Positions 53,922 through 61,241 of a stretch of 64,000 nt of DNA are shown piece by piece (within the stretch, counting starts at the first letter, position 1; each line of letters starts with the position of its first letter). The stretch lies in the NCBI RefSeq assembly GCF_900116645.1, contig NZ_FPBO01000024.1, forward strand, positions 62,001-126,000, written 5' to 3'. Made by a program: the position numbers and the translations under genes. The notes under the pieces are model-generated. The model saw only the letters and a program-made list of their open reading frames with translations, was not told where the DNA came from and made no database searches. This DNA is from Pseudoduganella namucuonensis (lineage in GTDB: Bacteria; Pseudomonadota; Gammaproteobacteria; Burkholderiales; Burkholderiaceae_D).

Positions 53922-55424
53922 ATGCATAGCACCAAACGCCGGCAGCAAGGCATGACCGTGATCGAAACCCTGGCCGCGCTGGCCGTCGCCTCGGCTTTGC
54001 TGCTGGGCTTGTCCGCGATGATCGACACCTCGCTGGACGACGCCAAGGGCCAGCAGGCCGCGCTGCACCAGGCGCAGGTGGTGGACGGCGCGCACCGCTA
54101 CATCACGGCGAACTACGCGGACCTGATGGCCGCCACGGCGGGCGGCGCGGTCGCCCCCGTCACGGTCGCGGAGTTGAGGGCGGGGGGCTTCCTGCCGGAT
54201 GGCTTCTCCAGCACCAACGTCTTCAGCCAGACCTCGTGCGTGCTGGTGCGGCAATCGGCGGCCGGCAAGTTGAACGCGCTGGTGGCGGCCTTTGGCGGCA
54301 CCGCGATCCCGGAGCGCGACCTGGCCCAGGTGGCGATGCAGGCCGGCCAGGGCGGCGGTTACATCAGCGCCGCCGCGCCGGGCACCGCGCGCGGCGCGTC
54401 GTGGCAGCTGGCCACCTCCGACTATCGCGACGTGCCATGCGGCGGCGTGACCGTGCTGACGGGAGCGGCGGCCGACGATGGCGGGCATCTGGTGTCGAGC
54501 CTGTTCTATGACGGCCCCGGGCAGTTGACGCAGGACTTCTTGTATCGCAACGCCGTGCCGGGACGGCCGGAACTGAACCAGATGAACACGCCGCTGCACC
54601 TGGCGCCGGGCACCGGCGCGCAGGCGGTCGAGGACGACGCCACCGATCCGCGCTGCACCGCCGCCAGCGGCAGCGGCAAGCTCGCCGTCGACGCGTCCGG
54701 CCGCATGCTGAGCTGCCAGGCCGGCGTGTGGCGGCGCCAGGGCTCCGGCTTCTGGCGCGACCCGGTGGCGGCCCACGCCGATCTGCCCATCACCGGCAGC
54801 CAGACCGGGGACACCCGCATGGTGACCGGATTGAACCGCGCCTTCACCTGGAGCGGCGCGGCCTGGGAAGCGCTGGCGGTGGACCAGAACGGCGATTTCC
54901 ACGTGCCCGAAACCCTGACCGCCAATCTGATCACCCTGAACCAGACCGTGACGCGCAACGCCGCCTGCGGCACCAACGGCACGCTGGCCCGGGACGCCGC
55001 CGGCGAGACCCTGTCCTGTCAATCCGGACTGTGGCGCAGCGCGCGCGGCGTACGCCTCACCAACCGCGTCTACCAGCAGGGCTGGGAACTGGTTCCCGGC
55101 GACGGCGTGCGCGATCTGACGATCGACCTGGCGGCGCTGCCGGGCGCGCGCCCGCTGTACGTGACGGGCTATTCCACCTGCCACGCCACCGCGTCCGCCA
55201 AGGCGCAGGTGTCGGTCAATATGCTCGACACTAGCGGCGCCGCCATCGCCTACGTCGGCGGCTGCCTGTCGCAGCTCGACAGCGCGGGCACGGGTGTGCA
55301 GAACCTGGGTGACATCGGCCTGCAGAAGATCCCCGAGAACATCACCCGGCTCCACCTGTACATGGAGCCGGGCGCGGCGGCGGGCGACTACATCACATTC
55401 GTGCTGATCATCTACAGCGAATAG
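53922..55424 (+). CDS. pilV: PilV-type tip minor pilin/adhesin, copy 2
   Basis: A 500-residue paralogue of copy 1. The leader is MHSTKRRQQG, the mature start MTVIETLAALAVASALLLG. It stays very close to copy 1 through MVTGLNRAFTWSGAAWEALAVD (about residue 315), then diverges in the final third while keeping scattered positions (LPGARPLYVTGYSTCHAT; IPENITRLHLYME). Ten nt separate it from copy 1. Confidence 0.88.
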   Translation: MHSTKRRQQGMTVIETLAALAVASALLLGLSAMIDTSLDDAKGQQAALHQAQVVDGAHRYITANYADLMAATAGGAVAPVTVAELRAGGFLPDGFSSTNVFSQTSCVLVRQSAAGKLNALVAAFGGTAIPERDLAQVAMQAGQGGGYISAAAPGTARGASWQLATSDYRDVPCGGVTVLTGAAADDGGHLVSSLFYDGPGQLTQDFLYRNAVPGRPELNQMNTPLHLAPGTGAQAVEDDATDPRCTAASGSGKLAVDASGRMLSCQAGVWRRQGSGFWRDPVAAHADLPITGSQTGDTRMVTGLNRAFTWSGAAWEALAVDQNGDFHVPETLTANLITLNQTVTRNAACGTNGTLARDAAGETLSCQSGLWRSARGVRLTNRVYQQGWELVPGDGVRDLTIDLAALPGARPLYVTGYSTCHATASAKAQVSVNMLDTSGAAIAYVGGCLSQLDSAGTGVQNLGDIGLQKIPENITRLHLYMEPGAAAGDYITFVLIIYSE

Positions 55425-55446
55425 ACGGCATGGGGAGACGATAACA

Positions 55447-56703
55447 ATGATAAAAAACGCGCAACGCGGCATAACGCTGATAGAAACCATAGGCGCGCTG
55501 GCGCTCGGCTCCTTGATACTGGTGGGGATGACGGCCATGATCGACGCCTCGGTGGACGACGCCAAGGGGCAGCAGGCCGCGCTGCAGCAGGAGCAGGTGG
55601 CGAACGCGGCCAGCCGCTACATCGCCGCCAACTACGCGGACCTGGTGACCGCCACCACCGCCGCCGGCGGCGCGGTCGCGGTCACGCTCGCGCAGCTGCA
55701 AACGGCCGGCTTCCTGCCGGCCAGCTTTTCCGCGACCAACGCCTTCAGGCAGGCCTCGTGCGTGCTGGTGCGGCAGGATGTGGCCAGCAGGCTCGATTCC
55801 CTGGTTGCGACCTTCGGCGGCACCGCCATCCCGGACCGCGACCTGCCGCTGGTGGCCATGCTGGCCGGCCAGGGCGGCGGCTACATCAGCGCGGCGGTCC
55901 CTGGCACCGCGCGCGGCGCCTCCTGGGAGCTGGTCACCACCAACTACCGCAATGTCGCCTGCGGTGGCACGGTGGTGCTGACCGGCGCCGCCGCCAACGA
56001 CGGCGGCCATCTGGTGTCCAGCCTGTTCCACGACGGCCCCGGCCAGCTGTCGCAGGACTTTTTGTACCGCAACGCCGTGCCCGGGCGTCCGGAGCTGAAC
56101 CAGATGAACGAACCGATCACCATGGCCGGCGACGGCCTCGTCGCGCTGGGCGCCGCCTGCGGCGCCAACGCCGCCCTGGCGATGGACGGCACCAGCAGGG
56201 CCCTACTGGTGTGCGGCACGGACGGCCTGTGGCAGTCCGCCACAGCCTCTTCATGGAAGGCACCGGTGGCCACCCACCTCGCCTTGCCCACCACCGGCAA
56301 CACCGCCGGCGATGTGCGCATGGTGACCGACGTGAACCGGGCGTTCACCTACAGCGGCACCGGCTGGGTCGCCATCGCCGTCGACCAGAGCGGCAACATG
56401 AGCATGGAGGGCACGCTGACCGCCGCCCAGGTGGCGACGAGCGGGAACGTCGCCGCGCTGGGCAAGGTGAGCGGCGTAGGCGGTGTTGAAGGCAATTGGG
56501 TGAAGGGCGTGTATTGGCTCGAAGGACCCTCCCTCTATATCAATGCGCCGATCGCTCCGGGAACGGCCTGCCACATTCCCAACGGCTCGGGGGGACACTC
56601 CTTGGCGATCGGCACCTTCTCGCACGATGGAAACGGCCAACTGCTTGCCTGCATGGCGCCGGACAATGTATTCAAATATCAGAACGGAACACTGACGCCA
56701 TGA
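55447..56703 (+). CDS. pilV: PilV-type tip minor pilin/adhesin, copy 3
   Basis: A 418-residue paralogue. Leader MIKNAQRG, mature start ITLIETIGALALGSLILVG. It matches the other two through DFLYRNAVPGRPELNQMN (about residue 222) and then switches to an unrelated, shorter C-terminal part (GLVALGAACGANAALAMDG...YLNAPIAPG-like region). Some structure returns (DVRMVTDVNRAFTYSGTGWVAIAVDQ). The last codon overlaps the transglycosylase start. Confidence 0.87.
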   Translation: MIKNAQRGITLIETIGALALGSLILVGMTAMIDASVDDAKGQQAALQQEQVANAASRYIAANYADLVTATTAAGGAVAVTLAQLQTAGFLPASFSATNAFRQASCVLVRQDVASRLDSLVATFGGTAIPDRDLPLVAMLAGQGGGYISAAVPGTARGASWELVTTNYRNVACGGTVVLTGAAANDGGHLVSSLFHDGPGQLSQDFLYRNAVPGRPELNQMNEPITMAGDGLVALGAACGANAALAMDGTSRALLVCGTDGLWQSATASSWKAPVATHLALPTTGNTAGDVRMVTDVNRAFTYSGTGWVAIAVDQSGNMSMEGTLTAAQVATSGNVAALGKVSGVGGVEGNWVKGVYWLEGPSLYINAPIAPGTACHIPNGSGGHSLAIGTFSHDGNGQLLACMAPDNVFKYQNGTLTP

Positions 56704-57194
56704 AACCAATCGACCACCAGCGCGACCACCGGCGGCCCGCCGCGCGCATCGCGTGGGTGCCGCGCCTGTGCCGGCTCGTGGCCGCCGGTGCCATGCTCGC
56801 CTGCGGCGGCGCCAGCGCCTGCTGGGAGGACGCCGCCGCGCGCTACGGCGTGAACCCCTACGTGCTGTACGCCATCGCCAAAACGGAATCGGGCCTCAAC
56901 CCCTCCGCCATCAACCGCGCCAACAAGAACGGCTCCTACGACATCGGCCTCATGCAGATCAACAGCGCCTGGCTGCCGACGCTGCGCAAGCACGGCATCG
57001 ACGAGGCGCAGCTGTGGGACGCCTGCACCAACATCCACGTCGGCGCCTGGGTGCTGGCGCAGAACATGCGCCGCATGGGCAACTCCTGGGAAGCCGTCGG
57101 CGCCTACAACGCGCGCGACGCGCAACTGCGCGTCAAGTACGCGCTCAAGGTCTACCGCAACATCCCGCAGCAGGCGATGGAGGGACAGCGCTGA
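56700..57194 (+). CDS. pilT: Lytic transglycosylase of the pilus operon
   Basis: A 164-residue exported SLT-type transglycosylase that opens peptidoglycan for pilus assembly. The catalytic Glu is E63 in AKTESGLNP, followed by SYDIGLMQINSAW and SWEAVGAYNA. It corresponds to PilT in R64 naming (not the retraction ATPase). The ATG overlaps the third pilV stop (ATGA). It ends the operon; no prepilin peptidase gene follows. Confidence 0.88.
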   Translation: MKPIDHQRDHRRPAARIAWVPRLCRLVAAGAMLACGGASACWEDAAARYGVNPYVLYAIAKTESGLNPSAINRANKNGSYDIGLMQINSAWLPTLRKHGIDEAQLWDACTNIHVGAWVLAQNMRRMGNSWEAVGAYNARDAQLRVKYALKVYRNIPQQAMEGQR

Positions 57195-57295
57195 GGGCTG
57201 TTGCCGGTTTTTAAAATTCGGGAAGCACGACCGTAGGATGGACTGAGCGCTTGCGCGATTCCGTCCAGGTTGAATTGTGGCTAAATTATTATAAA

Positions 57296-57863
57296 ATTGA
57301 TAATTACGAGGAAGTTATTCGGCGGGATACCGGATGGAAACGATCGCCTTCGCCGACGGCACGAACTGGGATGTAGCCACCACGCTGAGCAAGCTGACCT
57401 ATAACGGCACCTCTAGCGCCGACACCTTGACTGGGACTCCACCTACGCCAACCGCATCAACGGCCTGGATGGCAACGACACCATCAGCGGCGGCACGGGC
57501 AACGACACGATCACCGGCGGCGCAGGCACTGACTCTCTGGACGGCGGCGCCGGCAACGACATCTTCAAATTCATCAGTCCCGATGATGGAGGTTCGGACA
57601 GCATCAGTGACTTCATCTCGGGCACGGACGTCATCCAGCTCGTCGGCGGTAATTTCGGCCTGACGGCGGGTGCTGGTGTCACGCTGATTTCCGCTGCCTC
57701 GATGCCGGCCGTGGTTGGCTCCGCCGCGCAATTCCTCTACAACGCGACCAGTGGGGATTTGTACTTCGATCGTGACGGAGCGGATGCGGCCTATGCCGCG
57801 ATACAGATCGCCAAGCTGACCGGCCAGAAAACCCTGGTCGCTTCCGACTTGATGGTGGTCTGA
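57296..57863 (+). pseudogene. RTX-type calcium-binding protein remnant, frameshifted
   Basis: The C-terminal part of an RTX/hemolysin-type protein, broken at least twice. IDNYE at 57296 is in one frame; SYSAGYRMETIAFADGTNWD follows in another (ATG at 57334). After DTLTG near 57435 the frame shifts again into NGLDGNDTISGGTGND, GGAGTDSLDGGAGNDIF and a normal C-terminus ending at 57863. GGxGxD nonapeptides are seen three to four times. The 5' part of the gene is absent. Confidence 0.8.
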
Positions 57864-57940
57864 TTTTCCAAGGTCGCATGCCGGGCGCATCGGATCGACG
57901 ATGCGCAACGGCCGTTGGAACCGCAGCGTGTGTTTCACCC

Positions 57941-57971
57941 ATGGGACGAGTGCGGCATCGACTCGTCCCAT
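57941..57971. terminator. Hairpin, 11-bp arms (ATGGGACGAGT / ACTCGTCCCAT)
   Basis: Perfect arms around a 9-nt loop, 78 nt after the RTX stop, before the toxin-antitoxin promoter. T-run absent apart from TT after the stem. Confidence 0.5.
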
Positions 57972-58015
57972 TCGTGTATTGAAGCGATCACCCATGCGAT
58001 ACGCAGCTGCGCGGG

Positions 58016-58044
58016 TTGACTGATGTAAAGTCAATCACTATGAT
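58016..58044 (+). promoter_or_regulatory. Sigma-70 promoter with overlapping palindromic operator
   Basis: TTGACT (58016-58021), 17 nt, TATGAT (58039-58044): a close match to sigma-70 elements. TTGACT-N7-AGTCAA (58016-58034) forms an inverted repeat over the -35, as in autoregulated toxin-antitoxin operons. The gene it serves is now a deletion fusion. Confidence 0.6.
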
Positions 58045-58134
58045 TGGCGCGCGGGTCGAATTGCTGCGAAAAAAGACACCGCAATCTCAGCGTTGCCGGC
58101 TCCGGCAAGATCAAACACCTTCAGGAAGTACACC

Positions 58135-58368
58135 ATGTCCAAAGCCGAAACCCGCGTGCTGACCGCGCCCGCGGCGGCGCGCACCGTCAAATCCCTGGTT
58201 GGGGCGTCGGCTGGCCTGATCGCGCATCCGCGCATCGGAGAACAACTGGACGAGTTCAGTCCGCGCGAAGTGCGCCGCCTGCCGGTGGGCCACGGCGAGA
58301 CGCGCTACGAGATCCGGCGCGACACTATTACAGTGCCGCGGAACTGGCACACGCGCGAGGAGCAGTGA
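58135..58368 (+). pseudogene. Toxin-antitoxin deletion fusion (CopG-type antitoxin start joined to ParE C-terminus)
   Basis: A 77-codon ORF. The first 11 residues (MSKAETRVLTA) match the start I recall for CopG/RHH antitoxins of ParDE-type operons. The rest (PAAARTVKSLVGASAGLIAH...RRLPVGHGETRYEIRRDTITV) is the C-terminal two thirds of a ParE-type toxin. The join, near 58168, removes the antitoxin body and toxin N-terminus, roughly 250-350 bp if the parent had normal lengths. The frame is kept, so a hybrid peptide may still be made. Toxin changes (for instance GHGETRYE and VPRNWHTRE) suggest decay. Confidence 0.6.
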
Positions 58369-58601
58369 TGAACTCGCCGGATAATCATGCAAGCGAAAGG
58401 GCGTTGGCCTTTGTCACGCAAGCTGCAAAGCGGCGGGCGCACGCGGAGCTGCGGGCCCGCCAGTGGCGAACGGACGGGGAGGCCGCGCTCAAGGATGGCA
58501 ATGCGGCTTGGGCGGAAGATTGCTTCGAGAAGGCGCGCTACTGGCAGGGTAAGGCCAGTGAGATTGATGGTTATGGCTTGGCTTTGGCACCTGACCGATA
58601 A
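58368..58601 (+). CDS. Small hypothetical protein
   Basis: A 77-residue, charged, probably helical protein (RAHAELRARQWRTDGEAALKDGNAAWAEDCFEKARYWQGKASEIDG). Its ATG overlaps the stop of the fusion gene, which suggests it belonged to the same operon. No family recognised. A TPR-like helix pair is possible but short. Confidence 0.5.
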   Translation: MNSPDNHASERALAFVTQAAKRRAHAELRARQWRTDGEAALKDGNAAWAEDCFEKARYWQGKASEIDGYGLALAPDR

Positions 58602-58736
58602 GGGGAAAGTGCCTGGCGCGCCTGTCGGGTAGTGCCGATGCGTGAGGCGCCGTGGATGAGCGCACCCGTGGTCCGGGGGCGCAGACAGCGCATGGCGACT
58701 CGTCGCAGGCTTGAAGCTTCCGCCGAATGAGGGGGA

Positions 58737-58973
58737 TTGTTCTGGACGCCGGAGGCAACTCAAGACCGCGAAGACATTTATGACTACATCGGGGCCGAGA
58801 ACCCGACCGCCGCGCTTGCACTCGACGAACTGTTCGCAGAGAAAGCCGGCCGCTTGGTCGATCATCCCGGCCTTGGCAAGCCTGGCCGCGTTGCCGGCAC
58901 CCGCGAGTTGGTGGTGTGCCAGGCTGTTTGTTTTCGCCTGGATTTCCACCTGTTACTAATTTTCCCTGAATAA
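58737..58973 (+). pseudogene. Truncated ParE-type toxin
   Basis: The N-terminal ~60 residues (FWTPEATQDREDIYDYIGAE...GRLVDHPGLGKPGRVAGTRELVV) are a good ParE toxin. After about 58918 the sequence changes to an unrelated tail (CQAVCFRLDFHL...) in place of the final beta strands. The break coincides with the 3' end of the lower-GC effector locus, so the toxin was probably cut by that insertion. A 30-codon ORF at 58638-58730 lies in the antitoxin slot but is not recognisable. It starts at TTG. Confidence 0.65.
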
Positions 58974-60023
58974 TTGAATCAGCGTCGTCTTAATGGGGAC
59001 GGTTTGTTCAATGCCACCCAGCACCGTCAACAGATCATCCCGAGAGGCTTCGAATTCTCCCAGGTTAGGATCGAAAATATGCAGGATGTTATCTTTTACT
59101 GCATACCCAAGAGCGTGAGACTCTAATTGTCCAAGCAAGGCAATGACGCCGCGCTCGCCTTCCATCATCTTGTTGGCCACGGCGGAGACCTCCTGCGGAT
59201 CCAGTGGCAGACTCGACTCATCCGAAGCGCTCGCGAAGGCCTGCCATGAGACGATCGGTTTTCCAGGAAGCTCATCCCCATATTCGCCGCGGAGAACAGG
59301 CTCGAGTTGCAAGCCTGCGATTTCTTCGGCGGCGGCAATGACGCTCTTGCCACCGGCTAGCCGGCGAACGTAGCCGTCGGATTGCAAGTCGTTCATTCTG
59401 GTTCGATGCTCGAAATTGTAATAGCTATATGTGATCTTTGCGTGAACCATGTTATCGAAGGACGCGAGGCGCTTCATGCGCTCCGGGTGTCCTTCGCCCA
59501 TCGTTTTCCACCCATCGTCACCGCAAAGTCGCAGCCATTGAATGGCAAGACCCGTACATATTGCAGTTGGCTTGATGCCGTGGGATTCAGCGATTGACTC
59601 CTGCCGGAAACGGGCCTTGACGAACGGCTCAAGCGATGGGGCTAGTGGCAACCATGCCGGATCATGAAGTGCGGATGTATCTGCTTCGTGCGCCCTCACC
59701 GTCGGCGCGATCGATCGATGTGAAACTGGATTGTGCGAATGGTTATCAGTGGCTTGGGAAATTGATTGGGGTTGGCACGTCCGGGACGTATTTTGCGGCG
59801 GCATTGGCAATTGATTCTGAAGGTCCTGGATGAGTTTATTTGCCAATGCCGGGCGCTGTTGACAGCGCAAGTCATGCGGCCGTAACTTTTCTGACCAGAG
59901 TTGCTCATCGTTTACAACGGAACTTGAACTTGAATTGCTGAGCGGCTTCTGTTCCCCAACTTGGTGGGGGCGATTTTCATATGTATTGCGTGTAGATAAT
60001 GAGGAAGGTATCGAGCTGGTCAT
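58956..60023 (-). CDS. YopT/AvrPphB-like C58 cysteine protease, candidate type III effector
   Basis: A 355-residue protein with a C58-type catalytic triad: C156 in TAICTGLAIQWL, H303 in ESHALGYAV and D318 in LHIFDPNLGEF. The His-Asp spacing is close to that of YopT. The first ~100 residues are Ser/Pro/Asn/Gln-rich and low in acidic residues (MTSSIPSSLSTRNTYENRPH), as in type III secretion signals. An hrp box lies ~60 nt upstream and excludes the longer start at 60257. GC is visibly lower than in the surroundings, a sign of transfer. YopT cuts prenylated Rho GTPases and AvrPphB cuts plant kinases; the target here is unknown. Confidence 0.75.
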   Translation of the reverse strand: MTSSIPSSLSTRNTYENRPHQVGEQKPLSNSSSSSVVNDEQLWSEKLRPHDLRCQQRPALANKLIQDLQNQLPMPPQNTSRTCQPQSISQATDNHSHNPVSHRSIAPTVRAHEADTSALHDPAWLPLAPSLEPFVKARFRQESIAESHGIKPTAICTGLAIQWLRLCGDDGWKTMGEGHPERMKRLASFDNMVHAKITYSYYNFEHRTRMNDLQSDGYVRRLAGGKSVIAAAEEIAGLQLEPVLRGEYGDELPGKPIVSWQAFASASDESSLPLDPQEVSAVANKMMEGERGVIALLGQLESHALGYAVKDNILHIFDPNLGEFEASRDDLLTVLGGIEQTVPIKTTLIQLFREN

Positions 60024-60081
60024 AGTCCGGGAATTTGGAAATTTGGAGAAACCACATATGCCATGCCGATGGTGCATTACA

Positions 60082-60109
60082 TGAGTGATCTGGCGATGCG
60101 AGCAGTTCC
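60082..60109 (-). promoter_or_regulatory. HrpL-type hrp box for the C58 protease gene
   Basis: On the minus strand: GGAACT, 15 nt, TCACTCA. The GGAACY element is perfect and the CCACNNA element has one change (first C to T). It sits ~59 nt before the chosen ATG. Confidence 0.65.
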
Positions 60110-60263
60110 AGATTGACCGGCGCCTTGGCGCCGAGGCCCGCAACACAGAGGGCTTTTGCGACAGCCTCCTTAGGGCGAACGGGTTCTCTACTGGGCGGGT
60201 CCGTCCCGCCAGCCTAATATTTGGCGGCTTTCGGTCGTGGGCATGCACCCACGCCATCGATAG

Positions 60264-61130
60264 CTAGTCGAAGTAATTGCACAGAAATTCCACGAACGCG
60301 CCCACCTTGGGACTCACCAGCCGACGCGATGCGTGCAATACCCAGCAGTCGATTGTGGGTCCTTGCGCCGTTCCCCAGGCGACCAAGCGGCCAGAGGCCA
60401 GCTCGTCAGCGACTGCCGAGTGAGGCAAAAGGGCGGCGCCAGCGCCGGCAAGCACGGCGTCGCGCGCCATAAAGGGCGTCGACAGGCACAGTACTGGCTG
60501 CGGGAGATAGGTGCGCACGCCGCCCGAAGCATCGATGATGGTCCATAGGGGAACCTCGGCGCGACCAGCGCGCACCACCGCCCGCAGCTTCGCCGGTTCC
60601 CCGTCGTGACGTGGCTGCGGCAGGTTTGGAGGCGCCACAAGTACGAGGCGATCGCTCAAAAATTTGCGCCCGACCAGGGTGTCGTCCTGGCGGGGATTGA
60701 AGCGCACCACGACATCGTAGCCTTCGCTCACCAAGTCGACCATGCGATCTTCCGCTATGACGTCGAGTCGTATTTCCGGGTAGGCGGTACAGAAGGCCGC
60801 GCTTAACCGCCCCACCGAGACGTGGGCGAATAAATGCGGCACGCTAACGCGCAGTACGCCACGTGGGCGGCCTATGCCGGCTTTTAGTTCCGCCGCGGCT
60901 TGCGTGATCTCGTCAAAGGGATCAACAGTACGTGCGTGCAGGATCGCGCCCTCCGGAGTCAGGCGCAGCTCGCGGCCGCCGCGCTCGATGAGACGTACCT
61001 TCATCTGCTCTTCCAGCGCGCTGACATGGCGTGACAGGGTCGCCTTCGGCCGTCCGCTCGCGCGGCTTGCCCTCCCGAACCCGCCATGGGTGGCGACGAG
61101 ATTGAAATCGGCAAGCGCGCTGAGGTCCAT
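60264..61130 (-). CDS. LysR-family transcriptional regulator
   Basis: A 288-residue LysR regulator with HTH HGGFGRASRASGRPKATLSRHVSALE and a substrate-binding domain (GVLRVSVPHLFAHVSVGRL). It is divergent from the MDR oxidoreductase at 61242 across 111 bp, so it probably controls it. The ATG at 61130 is preferred over a TTG four codons upstream. Confidence 0.87.
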   Translation of the reverse strand: MDLSALADFNLVATHGGFGRASRASGRPKATLSRHVSALEEQMKVRLIERGGRELRLTPEGAILHARTVDPFDEITQAAAELKAGIGRPRGVLRVSVPHLFAHVSVGRLSAAFCTAYPEIRLDVIAEDRMVDLVSEGYDVVVRFNPRQDDTLVGRKFLSDRLVLVAPPNLPQPRHDGEPAKLRAVVRAGRAEVPLWTIIDASGGVRTYLPQPVLCLSTPFMARDAVLAGAGAALLPHSAVADELASGRLVAWGTAQGPTIDCWVLHASRRLVSPKVGAFVEFLCNYFD

Positions 61131-61241
61131 GGATCGTTCCAATTTCGAGACGGTGTGTTGAGGATTTGCCGACTATACATCATTTATGGATCACAGGAGA
61201 ATGGGGCTCACCCAGTCATCCGGTAAGGAGAAAGCAAGACC

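Noticed and set aside
52404..56703. CRISPR or simple tandem repeat explanation for the repeated blocks
   Set aside because: The repetition is between whole paralogous pilV genes, not short spaced repeats.
57195..57295. Possible start of the RTX gene or an insertion-sequence end
   Set aside because: No ribosome site, signal or terminal repeat was seen; only AT-rich sequence and a GGATGG-type half palindrome.
58956..60257. Longer version of the C58 protease starting at 60257
   Set aside because: The hrp box at 60082-60109 would lie inside it, and the extra 78 residues are basic with no similarity; start placed at 60023.
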